Assembly (NCBI RefSeq): GCF_014334135.1
Contig: NZ_CP060497.1
Coordinates: 496,001-560,000 of the forward strand
Length of the DNA stretch: 64,000 nt
DNA from: Olivibacter sp. SDN3
Lineage (GTDB): Bacteria > Bacteroidota > Bacteroidia > Sphingobacteriales > Sphingobacteriaceae
Direction of reading: 5' to 3'
The stretch's first letter is position 1, and every line of letters starts with the position of its first letter. Shown one piece after another: positions 26,724 to 35,717 of the stretch. The notes below the pieces were generated by a model. That model ran no database searches. It had not been told where the DNA came from and saw only the letters and a program-made list of their open reading frames with translations. The position numbers and the translations under genes are program-made.

Positions 26724-28196
26724 TTACTCCGTTAGTAATAATTCCCGCCGAGGATATTGAAACAAAAGATTAATATTTTCGAAGGCCGCGGCAGGGATAT
26801 AACTTTTTTGCGCTTTTTCGCGATCTGCATGTGCACGCATCAGAGTCTCTGCCCTACCTGTCCGCAACAAGTCCAACCAACGATGGTTTTCGAAGGCAAG
26901 CTCCACCATCCGTTCGTGCCATACCGCCTCACGGAAAGCTGTTTGATTAGCAAGGAGCTGATCGGTTTGTGGTGTCAATCCTGCACGCGATCTTACCTCA
27001 TTTAGTAAAGTGAAGGCTTGTCCATTGCCTGCATACCCTAATTCATTCAGGCACTCAGCAGCCATTAGCATCGCATCCGCGTAACGATAAACCGGAAAAT
27101 TCTCATTGGTTTGGTACCGAATGGCATGCGGGCTCCTATATTTAATGACATAAGGCACCGTCCTTTGCGTGTTAGGATCAATAAAATTCATATTAATCGA
27201 CTTTTCTCTCCTTAAATCCCCTTCTTCATAAGCATTCAGCATATCGTCCGTCGGAATATTCCAACCCGATTCGGCACCTGGATATAATCCAAAACCTGTA
27301 ATATCGGTTCCGCCATTGTAAGGCGCAAAAGTATACATGAAATTACTGGACATATCGAAAGGGCCTTCCAGGTATTGCACTTCAAAGATAGACTCTACAC
27401 CATTTTTCCGTACTGGATTAAAGTTATCCGCATAGTCCGCATTTAAGGATCGGTCAGATTGTAAAACAATGTTCAGCTGTTCCATTGCCCGATCAAATTG
27501 TTGTTGCACCATGTATAATTTAGCCAGTAGCATACGTGCGGAAATGCTGGTAACCCTCCCCAAATCGTTATCTTGTTGGTAGTTTTCCGGCAGATTTTCG
27601 GCAGCTGTCAATGCGTCTTGCGCGATAGCCTCATATATTTCATTCACGGGTCTTCTTGCTGCTGAAGAAAAAGCGTCATCTGTGGAAGACACTTCATGTA
27701 AGACCAATGGGACTTCGCCAAAAAGCTGCACCAGGTTAAAATAATAGTAGGCCCTTAGGAAAGTCGCCTGGCCGACGATCTGTTGCGCGGCGTTGTCATC
27801 ATTTATCTTCTCCGGTGCATAACGATCTAATATCACATTACATCTACCGATACCTATAAAAGAATTTTGAAAAAAGGAATAAACAAACGCGTTATCGTCC
27901 AATTCTAAAAATTGATCGATCTGCTCCCTTCCAAAACCCGAACGATCGCCTGCATTATATTGAAACGACGTATTGTCAGCGCGCATCTCCCCCAATTGCC
28001 AAAACGAACCTGTAAATATTTCCCTTAACGGAACATAAGCACCATTAACAGCTTGAATAAAATCTTCCTTTGACGCAAAGAAATTAGTCGCATTCTGCTC
28101 GTGCTCCGGATTGGCGTCCAGGTAATCTTTTTGACAAGCGCATAGCATCACCCCTAAACATGTGAGTATATATAGTATTCTCGTTGGTTTCATCAT
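26724..28196 (-). CDS. SusD/RagB-type outer-membrane lipoprotein
   Basis: A 490-residue lipoprotein with lipobox LCAC (Cys about residue 21), then QKDYLDANPEHEQNATNFFASKEDFIQAVNGAYVPLRE, a standard SusD start. AQQIVGQATFLRAYYYFNLVQLFGEVPL is the conserved core and RMVELAFENHRWLDLLRTGRAETLMR the conserved C-terminal helix. It closely resembles the SusD at 45217 in this last segment (LAFENHRWxDLxRTGxAxxxM), so the two SusC/D pairs probably arose by duplication and may bind related ligands. It lies 69 bases downstream of its SusC (28266-31640) and 28 bases upstream of the first GH78 gene. The ligand is presumably a rhamnosylated oligosaccharide, by context only. Confidence 0.95.
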   Translation of the reverse strand: MMKPTRILYILTCLGVMLCACQKDYLDANPEHEQNATNFFASKEDFIQAVNGAYVPLREIFTGSFWQLGEMRADNTSFQYNAGDRSGFGREQIDQFLELDDNAFVYSFFQNSFIGIGRCNVILDRYAPEKINDDNAAQQIVGQATFLRAYYYFNLVQLFGEVPLVLHEVSSTDDAFSSAARRPVNEIYEAIAQDALTAAENLPENYQQDNDLGRVTSISARMLLAKLYMVQQQFDRAMEQLNIVLQSDRSLNADYADNFNPVRKNGVESIFEVQYLEGPFDMSSNFMYTFAPYNGGTDITGFGLYPGAESGWNIPTDDMLNAYEEGDLRREKSINMNFIDPNTQRTVPYVIKYRSPHAIRYQTNENFPVYRYADAMLMAAECLNELGYAGNGQAFTLLNEVRSRAGLTPQTDQLLANQTAFREAVWHERMVELAFENHRWLDLLRTGRAETLMRAHADREKAQKSYIPAAAFENINLLFQYPRRELLLTE

Positions 28197-28265
28197 TAAA
28201 TAATTAATTCGTTAGCATTGTTTTATCGATAATTCATGCATAATTTATATCATTACAGACCGAAA

Positions 28266-31200
28266 TCAGATACCAAAATTTATCCCCAAAGTGTATGTCG
28301 CCGGTACCGGATAAGCTGTAAAATTCACCCCGGGAGCTAAGGAATCTGATCCTTCGAAACTCACTTCTGGGTTCCCTCCTTTATAAGGCGTGATAAAAAA
28401 TGCATTCTGTGCACTCAGATAAACACGCATGGCCCGACTAAAAGATGTTTTGAAATTATAGCCCAACGTAACATTTCGCAAGGCGATGTACGACGCATCT
28501 TTCACCCAGTGGGATGGCCTAAAATCCCGCGCTAAATTCGTATTGCTAACGGTTGTTGGCAGGATTCCGGCTCCTGGATTTTCCGGCGACCGATAGCGAT
28601 CCATTACTTCACGCTCCACATTAAATACACCGTCTAAATTGGTCGTAAACTGCTTGTATTGGTCCAATATCTGCGCGCCATACGAGCCATTGACCAATAC
28701 CGAAAGGTCGACGTTTTTATAACGGAAGCGATTGGTCATACCAAATATAAAATCAGGATGCGGATTGCCGATGATGGTCTGATCATTAGCATTTATGATG
28801 CCATTACCGTCCACATCGCGGTAGCGAACGGTTCCGATCACCTGTCCGCTCACATGTGGATAAGCATCCAACTCGGCTTGTGTTAAAAACAAACCTTCGG
28901 AGACATATCCATAAAACATGCCCATAGGCTGCCCAACAACCGTGATATTGGTACCGTTTGCAACTCCGGTTATGATACGTTCGTTATTGCCGATATCCAA
29001 CACCTGATTTCTATTGAAGGAAATATTAAAATCTGTTTCCCATTTGAAATCACCAGTGGTATTCAAGGAATTTATGGAAAATTCCCAGCCACGGTTACGT
29101 ACATTTCCGAGATTGGTGATGGCCTGACTAAATCCAGAACTTATCGGCACGTCAATTGTCTGCAACATCTGTTTAGTATTCCTGGTATAATACTCCGCTA
29201 CGACATTTAAGCGGCCTTTAAACAAACTGAGATCAAAACCGATATCCATTTGTTTGGAAGACTCCCAGCCCAGGTTCATATTGGCCAGCGAATTCAGATT
29301 TACACCATTAGCAAGACTGCCGCCAAAAGCGTAATTACTTTGTGTGATCAAAGGAATAGCCGTATAATTGCCTATGGCATTATTCCCTGCTATACCGTAG
29401 CTGGCCCTTAATTTCAGATCATCGATATGTGGTACGTCGGGAAAGAAATCTTCTTCAGATAGGCGCCAGCCAATAGAACCAGAGGGAAAGGTACCCCACC
29501 GATTGTTCTGACCAAACCTTGATGAGCCGTCTCTACGGATGGTTCCTGAAAGGAGATATTTATCCTTAAACACATAATTTACCCTTGCTAGATAAGAGAG
29601 CAGCTGCCATTTCTGCACGTCGCCATCGGAAGTTAAGACCGTTGCCGCATTTATGGTTTGCACGACATCGTTAGGGTATTCAGAGCCGTCGACGCGGTTC
29701 CATTCTCCACGCTCTTGCTGCACCGTAAAGCCTGCTAAGGCATCCAGTTGATGGTCTCCCCAGTTTTTGGTATAATTCAGTGTATTTTCATTTAACCAAT
29801 TCAACACCACATTGGAGTCAAACCGTCCTATTGCCGGTTGAGGTGGAGGATTCCGGAAAGCTCCTACGTAGGAAGGTTGAAAGAAATCGAATTTATTATC
29901 CTGCCAATCCACATTAAAAGAAGACTTAAAGGACAGACCCGGAAGAATCTCCCAATTTAGATAGGTATTAAACAAAGCCCTAACGTTTGTCGATTTTCTT
30001 TTCGTATTTTCCAGTACATTGAGGGGATTTGAATTTTCAAAGGCATCAGGCGAAGTGATCATCGGATTAAAACTACCGTCAGCCAAGCGCACATCAGCAA
30101 CCGGCGTGGTTAACAAAGCCTGGGTGAGCACGGCATCTGTAAAATGTCCTTCGGCTTCGGCTAACTTTCTATTGGTATAAGTTGGCGCTAGATTAAGCCC
30201 TAAGGTAAGGTTCTTAGCCAAATTCGTTTCCAGATTCATGCGTACGGAATAACGCTCGAAGCCCGTATTGCGCACCACACCCTGTTGATTAAAATAGCCC
30301 CCCGAAGCCATTATCCTTGTTTTTTCGTTTCCATTGCTAATGGTCACATTATAGTTTTGCATAGGCGCTACCCGGGTCATCTCATCAAGCCAGTTGGTAC
30401 CCCTACCTAAAGCGACGGGATTTCGATACGGTTCCGGGATAGATGATTCGTCAAAGGGGGTATTATTAAAAGCCGCAAGATCTCTTCGGTGTTCCACACG
30501 CCAATTTGCGTACTCCTCGGCAGTCATCATATCGAGCTTTCTCGTGCTCGGAATCTGCTGAATTCCGGTGTAGATATTAAAATCTACTGTTGATAGTCCT
30601 TCTTTGCCCTTCTTCGTTGTGATCAACACCACCCCATTGGATCCCCTAGATCCATATATAGCCGTAGAAGCGGCATCCTTTAATACGCTGATGGATTCAA
30701 TGTCATCCGGATTCAGGGTACTCAAGGGGTTTTGCGTTTTGTCGTAACTATTGTTTATTGGAAAACCATCAACAACATACAGTGGGTCATCGCCCGCCCC
30801 TATCGAACCAGCTCCCCGCACCCGGATTACCATTCCGCCTCCAGGTGTGCCTGAAGCTTGGTTAACTTGTACACCTGCCATTTGTCCGGAGAGCTTCTGG
30901 TCGACACTCGTTACCGGTAGGTCTTTGATAGCTGCTTGGTTAACGGTAGATACCGCTCCCGTAACATTCCGTCTCGACTGACTTCCGTAGCCTACTACTA
31001 CTACCTCATCCAAGGCGGCCGCATCTTCTTCCAAAATGATCTTTATCTCCTGTTGATTATTTAAGGCTACTTCCTGTCTTTGGAAACCCAGATAGGAAAT
31101 CACCAATATTGAATTGATGGGTGCAGTTAAGGTAAAACTTCCATTCTCGTCTGTACGCGTTCCATGTTTAGCGTTTGATAACAAACTGATCGACACGCCC

Positions 31201-31640
31201 GCTAAGGGCTCACCCGCCTTATCCGTCACAGTTCCCTGAACAGGAATATCCTGCTGTACAGAAATTCGACGCTCCGGCTTTTCACGGATAATAATCGTAC
31301 GGTCATTACCGTAGGTCACTTCAAACAACTCCTCATCGAGTAGCTGTCCGATTACTTCTCGCAAGGGGTAATCAACCACCTCTAAACTAATCGGTTTAAC
31401 CTTACTTAATATATGCGCTTCACTGATAAAGTCGTAACCTGTTTGCTTGGTTATCTGATAGAGCACTTGTCGCAATGGCGCGTCTTTAACATCTAAGGTC
31501 ACTTTCTTTTGGGCAAAACTCGATGCATTCGATTGCAAGGCCGTTACTAATAGCAGCGCAAGTATTCCTTTTATCATACATAAACATTTGAATAGGCCAT
31601 AGTCATTCATGCCTGTAAAAGCAGAACTTTTTTTATACAT
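28266..31640 (-). CDS. STN-domain SusC-type TonB-dependent transducer/receptor
   Basis: A 1124-residue receptor. After a signal peptide (ASSFAQ, about residue 44) comes an STN domain (VTLDVKDAPLRQVLYQITKQTGYDFI through TYGNDRTIIIREK), a carboxypeptidase-regulatory-like domain (VTDKAGEPLAGVSISLLS), and a plug starting DEVVVVGYGSQSRRNVTGAVSTV with VVDGFPINN and SISVLKDAASTAIYGSRGSNG. The barrel ends YTLGINFGI. The STN domain implies signalling to the FecR protein encoded at 31768-33003. Two hairpins lie in the 127-base gap to that gene. The order and spacing copy the 16609-21923 unit, but the cargo genes downstream are rhamnosidases instead of redox proteins. Confidence 0.95.
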   Translation of the reverse strand: MYKKSSAFTGMNDYGLFKCLCMIKGILALLLVTALQSNASSFAQKKVTLDVKDAPLRQVLYQITKQTGYDFISEAHILSKVKPISLEVVDYPLREVIGQLLDEELFEVTYGNDRTIIIREKPERRISVQQDIPVQGTVTDKAGEPLAGVSISLLSNAKHGTRTDENGSFTLTAPINSILVISYLGFQRQEVALNNQQEIKIILEEDAAALDEVVVVGYGSQSRRNVTGAVSTVNQAAIKDLPVTSVDQKLSGQMAGVQVNQASGTPGGGMVIRVRGAGSIGAGDDPLYVVDGFPINNSYDKTQNPLSTLNPDDIESISVLKDAASTAIYGSRGSNGVVLITTKKGKEGLSTVDFNIYTGIQQIPSTRKLDMMTAEEYANWRVEHRRDLAAFNNTPFDESSIPEPYRNPVALGRGTNWLDEMTRVAPMQNYNVTISNGNEKTRIMASGGYFNQQGVVRNTGFERYSVRMNLETNLAKNLTLGLNLAPTYTNRKLAEAEGHFTDAVLTQALLTTPVADVRLADGSFNPMITSPDAFENSNPLNVLENTKRKSTNVRALFNTYLNWEILPGLSFKSSFNVDWQDNKFDFFQPSYVGAFRNPPPQPAIGRFDSNVVLNWLNENTLNYTKNWGDHQLDALAGFTVQQERGEWNRVDGSEYPNDVVQTINAATVLTSDGDVQKWQLLSYLARVNYVFKDKYLLSGTIRRDGSSRFGQNNRWGTFPSGSIGWRLSEEDFFPDVPHIDDLKLRASYGIAGNNAIGNYTAIPLITQSNYAFGGSLANGVNLNSLANMNLGWESSKQMDIGFDLSLFKGRLNVVAEYYTRNTKQMLQTIDVPISSGFSQAITNLGNVRNRGWEFSINSLNTTGDFKWETDFNISFNRNQVLDIGNNERIITGVANGTNITVVGQPMGMFYGYVSEGLFLTQAELDAYPHVSGQVIGTVRYRDVDGNGIINANDQTIIGNPHPDFIFGMTNRFRYKNVDLSVLVNGSYGAQILDQYKQFTTNLDGVFNVEREVMDRYRSPENPGAGILPTTVSNTNLARDFRPSHWVKDASYIALRNVTLGYNFKTSFSRAMRVYLSAQNAFFITPYKGGNPEVSFEGSDSLAPGVNFTAYPVPATYTLGINFGI

Positions 31641-31692
31641 TTGGTTAAGATTTAAATTAGTCAGTTAATTAATTGGCTGTAAAACGGTGATG

Positions 31693-31746
31693 GCTATCCG
31701 GCAAGATAGCGATCAGCAACATCCGGAAGTGTTTCAGCACTTCCGG
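31693..31746 (-). other. Two stem-loops between anti-sigma and SusC genes
   Basis: A perfect 9-base inverted repeat, ccggaagtg (31723-31731) and cacttccgg (31738-31746), encloses a 6-base loop. A second, weaker hairpin is gctatc (31693-31698) with gatagc (31705-31710). In the minus direction neither is followed by a U-tract, so they do not look like intrinsic terminators. Stem-loops at this position could protect or separate the low-abundance regulator mRNA from the strongly expressed SusC mRNA; that is inference. Confidence 0.5.
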
Positions 31747-31767
31747 TATTTTAGCTATTATTTAAAA

Positions 31768-33003
31768 CTATTTACGGTATGCTTTTACGATAATCCTCCT
31801 TTCTTCCTTTCCTGAGTCGTTGCTCAGAATATCAAAACGTATTTTTTTTGTTTGCTCTATATTTTCCAATAGGCTTCTTAAACTTTTTGTCCGTGCATAT
31901 ATACCGAAAAAGCGTAAATCTTGCACGTCTCCTTCATATTGCACTTCCACGTCATACCAACGAGATACTTTTTCCATAATTCCGCGAAGCGGTTCATTGG
32001 TAAACAAAAAGTAACCATCTTTCCATGCGAGTACTTCTTCTAAATCGATTTTTTTAATGCTAATCGAACTCCCCTTACTTTCTACGATCGCCTGTTGACC
32101 AGGCTTTAAGATCTGCTCACTCCTATCCGTTGCTGATTGATAGGTTGACACCTTTACAGCACCATTTACCAAGGTGGTATAATTGGCTTTTTGGTCCGGA
32201 TAAGCTTGGACATTAAAAGCAGTACCCAACACCTTTACTTCCTGATGCACAGTATGCACGATAAATGGTGGATGCAGCTGGCCTCCTTTGCGTTTATTAG
32301 CGACCTCAAAATAAGCTTCACCCACCAGTTCAACCCGCCGTTCATCCGGCGAAAAACGGCTGGGGAACGAAAGCGACGACGAGGCATTGAGAAACGCGAT
32401 GGATCCATCAGGCAGCTTGATCTTAAATTCTCCTCCCCGAGGCGTAGTGATGGTGTTTTGCCGAGGGCGTTTTAATGCGCTTATATCTTCATGCTCGCCA
32501 GCGCTGAATACGATCAGCCCTTCCTCTGTTTTATGAGCTTTAATGCCGTCGATTTGTGTTAGCTCACCGATTATCGCCTGCTCCAAATCAACTTTTCTGC
32601 CATCTTCTAAAACAAGTACGGCCCTATTGTCTCCCGGCAGCACATCATCCACCTGTACCAATGTTTGCTCATTTTCTATCGGAGATTCCTGACTGAGATG
32701 AAGAAAATAGCATCCGATAATCACACCGACTATTGTCGCCGCGAGCCCCAAGTGCCAGCGTCTCCAAAACGGCCTTTTAGGTTGCGGTTCATCCATGATC
32801 CGCTGAACAACATGCTCTAACTGTTGTCCTGTCAAAACTTCTGATTGGTCATCATGCTGCGCGTTCCAAGTTTCATCCAGTAAACTATGAAGATTTTCAT
32901 CGCCTTTCCCTAATTGCAAAAGCGCCAGGAATTCTTCCCGTTCCGCCGTCGTGCAGCGATTTTCACAGTAACGTTTATATAAGTATCTTAATCGGTCGTT
33001 CAT
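31768..33003 (-). CDS. FecR-family anti-sigma factor
   Basis: About 411 residues from MNDRLRYLYKRYCENRCTTAEREEF. A start nine codons further up (33030) is possible but adds MSRRVSLTI, which is not seen in the family opening. The cytoplasmic part covers residues 1-80, a transmembrane helix (LGLAATIVGVIIGCYFL) follows, then the FecR domain (TPRGGEFKIKLPDGSIAFLNASSSLSFPSRF, VGEAYFEVA, LGTAFNVQAYPD) and the C-terminal DUF4974 part (GYFLFTNEPLRGIMEKVSRWYDVEV). It should sequester the sigma factor encoded at 33208-33834 until the STN domain of the SusC downstream signals ligand. The gap to the sigma gene is 204 bases, unusually long for this pair and AT-rich. Confidence 0.94.
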   Translation of the reverse strand: MNDRLRYLYKRYCENRCTTAEREEFLALLQLGKGDENLHSLLDETWNAQHDDQSEVLTGQQLEHVVQRIMDEPQPKRPFWRRWHLGLAATIVGVIIGCYFLHLSQESPIENEQTLVQVDDVLPGDNRAVLVLEDGRKVDLEQAIIGELTQIDGIKAHKTEEGLIVFSAGEHEDISALKRPRQNTITTPRGGEFKIKLPDGSIAFLNASSSLSFPSRFSPDERRVELVGEAYFEVANKRKGGQLHPPFIVHTVHQEVKVLGTAFNVQAYPDQKANYTTLVNGAVKVSTYQSATDRSEQILKPGQQAIVESKGSSISIKKIDLEEVLAWKDGYFLFTNEPLRGIMEKVSRWYDVEVQYEGDVQDLRFFGIYARTKSLRSLLENIEQTKKIRFDILSNDSGKEERRIIVKAYRK

Positions 33004-33207
33004 AATAGTCAAAGAGACACGCCTAGACATCGTGAAGGTGTCCTTATATTAGAAAGACCCATCTCGCAGACGAAAGGAGTAAGACAAAAAAAGATTTTTT
33101 TAACCCAGATCATTTAAATTAAATGGTATGATCAAGAGAACGCATTATAGCCGTATGATGTGGAAGCGTATTTCTACCAACGTTTTCAGAAAAAGCCAAC
33201 GTCGTCG

Positions 33208-33834
33208 TTAACGAAACCAAATCAAGTGCATGGAGAGTATAAGGAAGGCAATTTCCGTGTGTGCGTTCAGGTATTTCCTTATAAAGCGGAGCGCAAGTTG
33301 CATATGGGTCTTTACAGTTAATTTCGAGACAGCTAATTGCTTCGCTGCCTGTTCATATTTGAGTCCCTCTTCGTGGCAAAGTTGATATACCAATTGTTGT
33401 CTAGGTGGCAGCTTTTCTACGGCTTCCGCCAACAAGCGACTTGTTTCGCCAAATAAAATTGTCTCCTCGGTAGCATTATCATGTTGCTGAAGATGAGCCG
33501 CAAATTCTACACTGGTCTTTTGCGCTAAATTCAAGCTACGCAAGACGTTCAGCGTATGGTTTTTTGTCAGGACACGGATATAGGATTCAAAATTCTCGAT
33601 TTGATCAAGGCCTTTATGCTGCCATATTTTCAGGAAGACTGCATATAGAATTTCTTCCGCCAATTCCCTGGATTTGACAATTTTCAGCGTGAAAGCAAAG
33701 ACACGGTGCTGGTAACGATCAAATAGTGTGCGAAAAGCATGTTGATCACCATGTTGAATACGTTCAAGCAGGTGCTGCTCATTACTGGTTGCTGCACCGC
33801 TTCGCCGGATTTTACAAAAAAGATCTGTACCCAT
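33208..33834 (-). CDS. ECF RNA polymerase sigma factor, FecI-like Bacteroidota type
   Basis: A 208-residue protein. Region 2 is FRTLFDRYQHRVFAFTLKIVKSRELAEEILYAVFLKIWQHKG and region 4 is LPPRQQLVYQLCHEEGLKYEQAAKQLAVSKLTVKTHM. The first 15-20 residues (MGTDLFCKIRRSGAATS) do not belong to the family fold, so the true start could be slightly later. The short hydrophobic tail (IAFLILSMHLIWF) is typical of the group. It heads the operon that runs through FecR, STN-SusC, SusD and two GH78 genes. A sequence exactly matching 16 bases of the twin repeat at 8282-8301 lies 77-92 bases before the start, suggesting that this sigma gene is a target of the same regulator. Confidence 0.94.
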   Translation of the reverse strand: MGTDLFCKIRRSGAATSNEQHLLERIQHGDQHAFRTLFDRYQHRVFAFTLKIVKSRELAEEILYAVFLKIWQHKGLDQIENFESYIRVLTKNHTLNVLRSLNLAQKTSVEFAAHLQQHDNATEETILFGETSRLLAEAVEKLPPRQQLVYQLCHEEGLKYEQAAKQLAVSKLTVKTHMQLALRFIRKYLNAHTEIAFLILSMHLIWFR

Positions 33835-33910
33835 GTTTATTAGGCTGAAAGGTTAGTATGCAAAAAAGTCGTGCAAAAGCAAATAAACGTTTTTCAGCAC
33901 ACATTTGCGT

Positions 33911-33926
33911 CCTGTACTATCCTGAA
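33911..33926 (-). promoter_or_regulatory. Operator-like element upstream of ECF sigma gene
   Basis: The sequence cctgtactatcctgaa is identical over 16 bases to 8286-8301 in front of another SusC unit. It lies 77-92 bases before the sigma start at 33834. Downstream, on the minus strand, a TTTATTTG stretch resembles the Bacteroidota minus-7 box (TAnnTTTG) without a clear minus-33 TTTG, which would fit an activator-dependent promoter. The repeat is observed; the function is inferred. Confidence 0.55.
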
Positions 33927-33958
33927 CGATATTCCAAACATTAAAAAAGATCGCCTTA

Positions 33959-34780
33959 TCATTGGTTCATATTATAGCGCTGTTGTTCTTTACCCGTATC
34001 GACAGGAGCATTTTCCTCCCATGCTATTTCCTGACGACTATCCATTACTTGTGCTGAAGCGTTTGCTGTCGGTTGTTTGGTTTCGTAAAGCACCAATTTT
34101 CCGTCTTTGACATAATAAGCTCCAACGACTTCCCCGGCATAGTATCGCCGGTCATTTGAACGCAAGGGCTTTATGTTTTCGCCGTACCGAAAGTTATCCC
34201 AACGATAGGTATTCACTGTTGCGATGACCAGCAGAATCTTTCCATCCATCTCCGGTAAGGGCATCTTCATTTTCTTAGCCGACATCAACACCTTGCCTTC
34301 CATGGGTATCTTCAAGGGGGCAGACCAATGGGTATTGACCGAATAATTATCCGCATCCACCTCACAACAACTCATTTGCCAATTCAAATAAGCCGTGCCA
34401 GCAGGGCCTCTTACATCAACCATCGAAATTTCAGGGAGGAATATTTCAAGAGCAGGTTCCTTCGGTAAAACCACCATTTTCGGCTGGCAGCAAATAATCC
34501 GCTGTAAAGAAGTATAGGGATTTAACTGGAACCCTACGAGATGCGTTACATCACCATGATAGCACTTCCGCTGCCCCAATGGTAGGTCTGATCCTTCATG
34601 CATCATTTTCAGGATACGTTTACATAATTTTTGATATTGCGCACGACTGGAAACGCGCGGCATGCAACTTTTGAATACTTTGTAAATGAGCGATGCCACA
34701 CGGTTTGCGGATTTAAAGTCCTGCGTCGACTTTTTACTGTTTTCGCTTAGTGCATATTCCGGTTTTCTTTTGGTTTTCAT
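33959..34780 (-). CDS. Protein of unknown function
   Basis: A 273-residue protein that I do not recognise. There is no signal peptide or membrane helix. The N-terminal third is basic and helical (SKKSTQDFKSANRVASLIYKVFKSC, RAQYQKLCKRILKMMHEG); the rest is predicted beta-rich (LEIFLPEISMVDVRGPAGTAYLNWQMS, GKILLVIATVNTYRW, AGEVVGAYYVKDGKLVLYE), with several cysteines (including CCEVD and ICCQP). The C-terminal 30 residues are polar and look disordered. It lies on the minus strand upstream of the ECF sigma gene, with the operator-like element in between, so it is probably a separate unit. An array of five 10-base repeats lies 71-120 bases upstream of its start and may control it. The reading frame is long and codon use is ordinary, so the gene is likely real. 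Confidence 0.7.
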   Translation of the reverse strand: MKTKRKPEYALSENSKKSTQDFKSANRVASLIYKVFKSCMPRVSSRAQYQKLCKRILKMMHEGSDLPLGQRKCYHGDVTHLVGFQLNPYTSLQRIICCQPKMVVLPKEPALEIFLPEISMVDVRGPAGTAYLNWQMSCCEVDADNYSVNTHWSAPLKIPMEGKVLMSAKKMKMPLPEMDGKILLVIATVNTYRWDNFRYGENIKPLRSNDRRYYAGEVVGAYYVKDGKLVLYETKQPTANASAQVMDSRQEIAWEENAPVDTGKEQQRYNMNQ

Positions 34781-35288
34781 GATAAAAACTTATTTTTGGC
34801 TGCTTTGTTAATTTAAGTCTCTTCTCTCATATTTCCTAGCAAAATCTATAAAACTCCGCTCAAGTCCGCTAAACTCCGTTCAGGTCCGTTCAAGTCCGAC
34901 ATTTCTTTAGTTCTCATTTGGCTATGCTTCAGTTATACTCCGGAGATACTTCTCCTATTTCTCACCTATACTTTACCTGTCCTTCACCCATAATCCGCTA
35001 TAAGATTTTCTGGAGCGATGCGGATAGGAGGCGAGTATCACCTGAATAGCATAGGAATCTGCCCTGGATGTCCCAGCAGAACCGGGAGACTTCTTACACC
35101 ATGGTTTTCCAGGAAGATATAGGTCCACCGGGAATATCCCATCGTTTACCGAGTTCTTCCAAGGGTTCACCTAATCACTATCGCCCCAACAGCCTTTTTG
35201 ACCTACTTTTGAATCAAACATTAATAAACAAACAAAATAAACATAAAGAAATTAACACACTTCATTCACCCTTTTAAATCTTTAAGTC
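34781..35288. other. 508-base intergenic region with phased repeats; no gene supported
   Basis: Divergent space between the unknown protein (34780) and the NTF2-like gene (35289). It contains the 10-base repeat array at 34851-34900 and must hold the promoters of both genes. A 65-codon open frame at 34973-35170 on the minus strand has no recognisable composition or domain and is not called. Confidence 0.5.
34851..34900. repeat. Five tandem 10-base repeats with TCCG core
   Basis: Consecutive ten-base blocks read aaactccgct, caagtccgct, aaactccgtt, caggtccgtt and caagtccgac. Each has tccg at the same position and the period is exactly 10, close to one helical turn. Such phasing places all copies on one face of the DNA, as in operator arrays or bent DNA. 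The array lies 71-120 bases upstream of the unknown protein at 33959-34780. Confidence 0.7.
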
Positions 35289-35717
35289 ATGAAAACGCTC
35301 ATCAGATTATTCTTCGCCGCCATCATCATCAGTGCCACCGCCGCTTTCGCGCGTGCCGAAACAAAAGCCATCAATAAAGTGGCCAGTGCAAGTGTTGTGG
35401 ACCGCTACATCGAAATAGTTGCCAAAGGGAACACCCTAAATGTGGAAGCCATCTTCAGTAACCAGTTCACCCAACAGGTTGCCAACAAGGGAAAGGTTGT
35501 GCAGCACAACAGGGCACAGGTCATCGGTTTCCTGAAAAAACAACCCAATATACAGCAGAACTGCGAAACCGCTTATACCATGATCGAACAGGGCAACGAC
35601 AGCGCCATTGCCAAAGTAGAAATGCAATATGAAGGTTTCACCAGGGTAGAATATGTAACCCTGAGCAATGAGGGCGGCCGCTGGAAGGTAAGCCAGGTGC
35701 TCAGCACATACCAATAG
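35289..35717 (+). CDS. Secreted NTF2-like/SnoaL-like small protein
   Basis: A 142-residue protein with a clear signal peptide (LIRLFFAAIIISATAAFARA). The mature part (VVDRYIEIVAKGNTLNVEAIFSNQFTQQV, RAQVIGFLKKQ, TRVEYVTLSNEGGRWKVSQVLSTYQ) has the helix-then-curved-sheet order of the NTF2-like fold, in particular the last WKVSQVL strand. Such periplasmic proteins are common in Bacteroidota and mostly have no assigned ligand. It is a plus-strand single gene; AT-rich sequence lies directly before its start. There is no evidence that it takes part in glycan use. It sits inside the small non-PUL island flanked by the two phased repeat arrays. Confidence 0.78.
   Translation: MKTLIRLFFAAIIISATAAFARAETKAINKVASASVVDRYIEIVAKGNTLNVEAIFSNQFTQQVANKGKVVQHNRAQVIGFLKKQPNIQQNCETAYTMIEQGNDSAIAKVEMQYEGFTRVEYVTLSNEGGRWKVSQVLSTYQ

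Noticed and set aside
34973-35170. 65-codon minus-strand open frame in the phased-repeat intergenic region
   Set aside because: No recognisable domain and basic random-looking composition; the space is a divergent promoter region.
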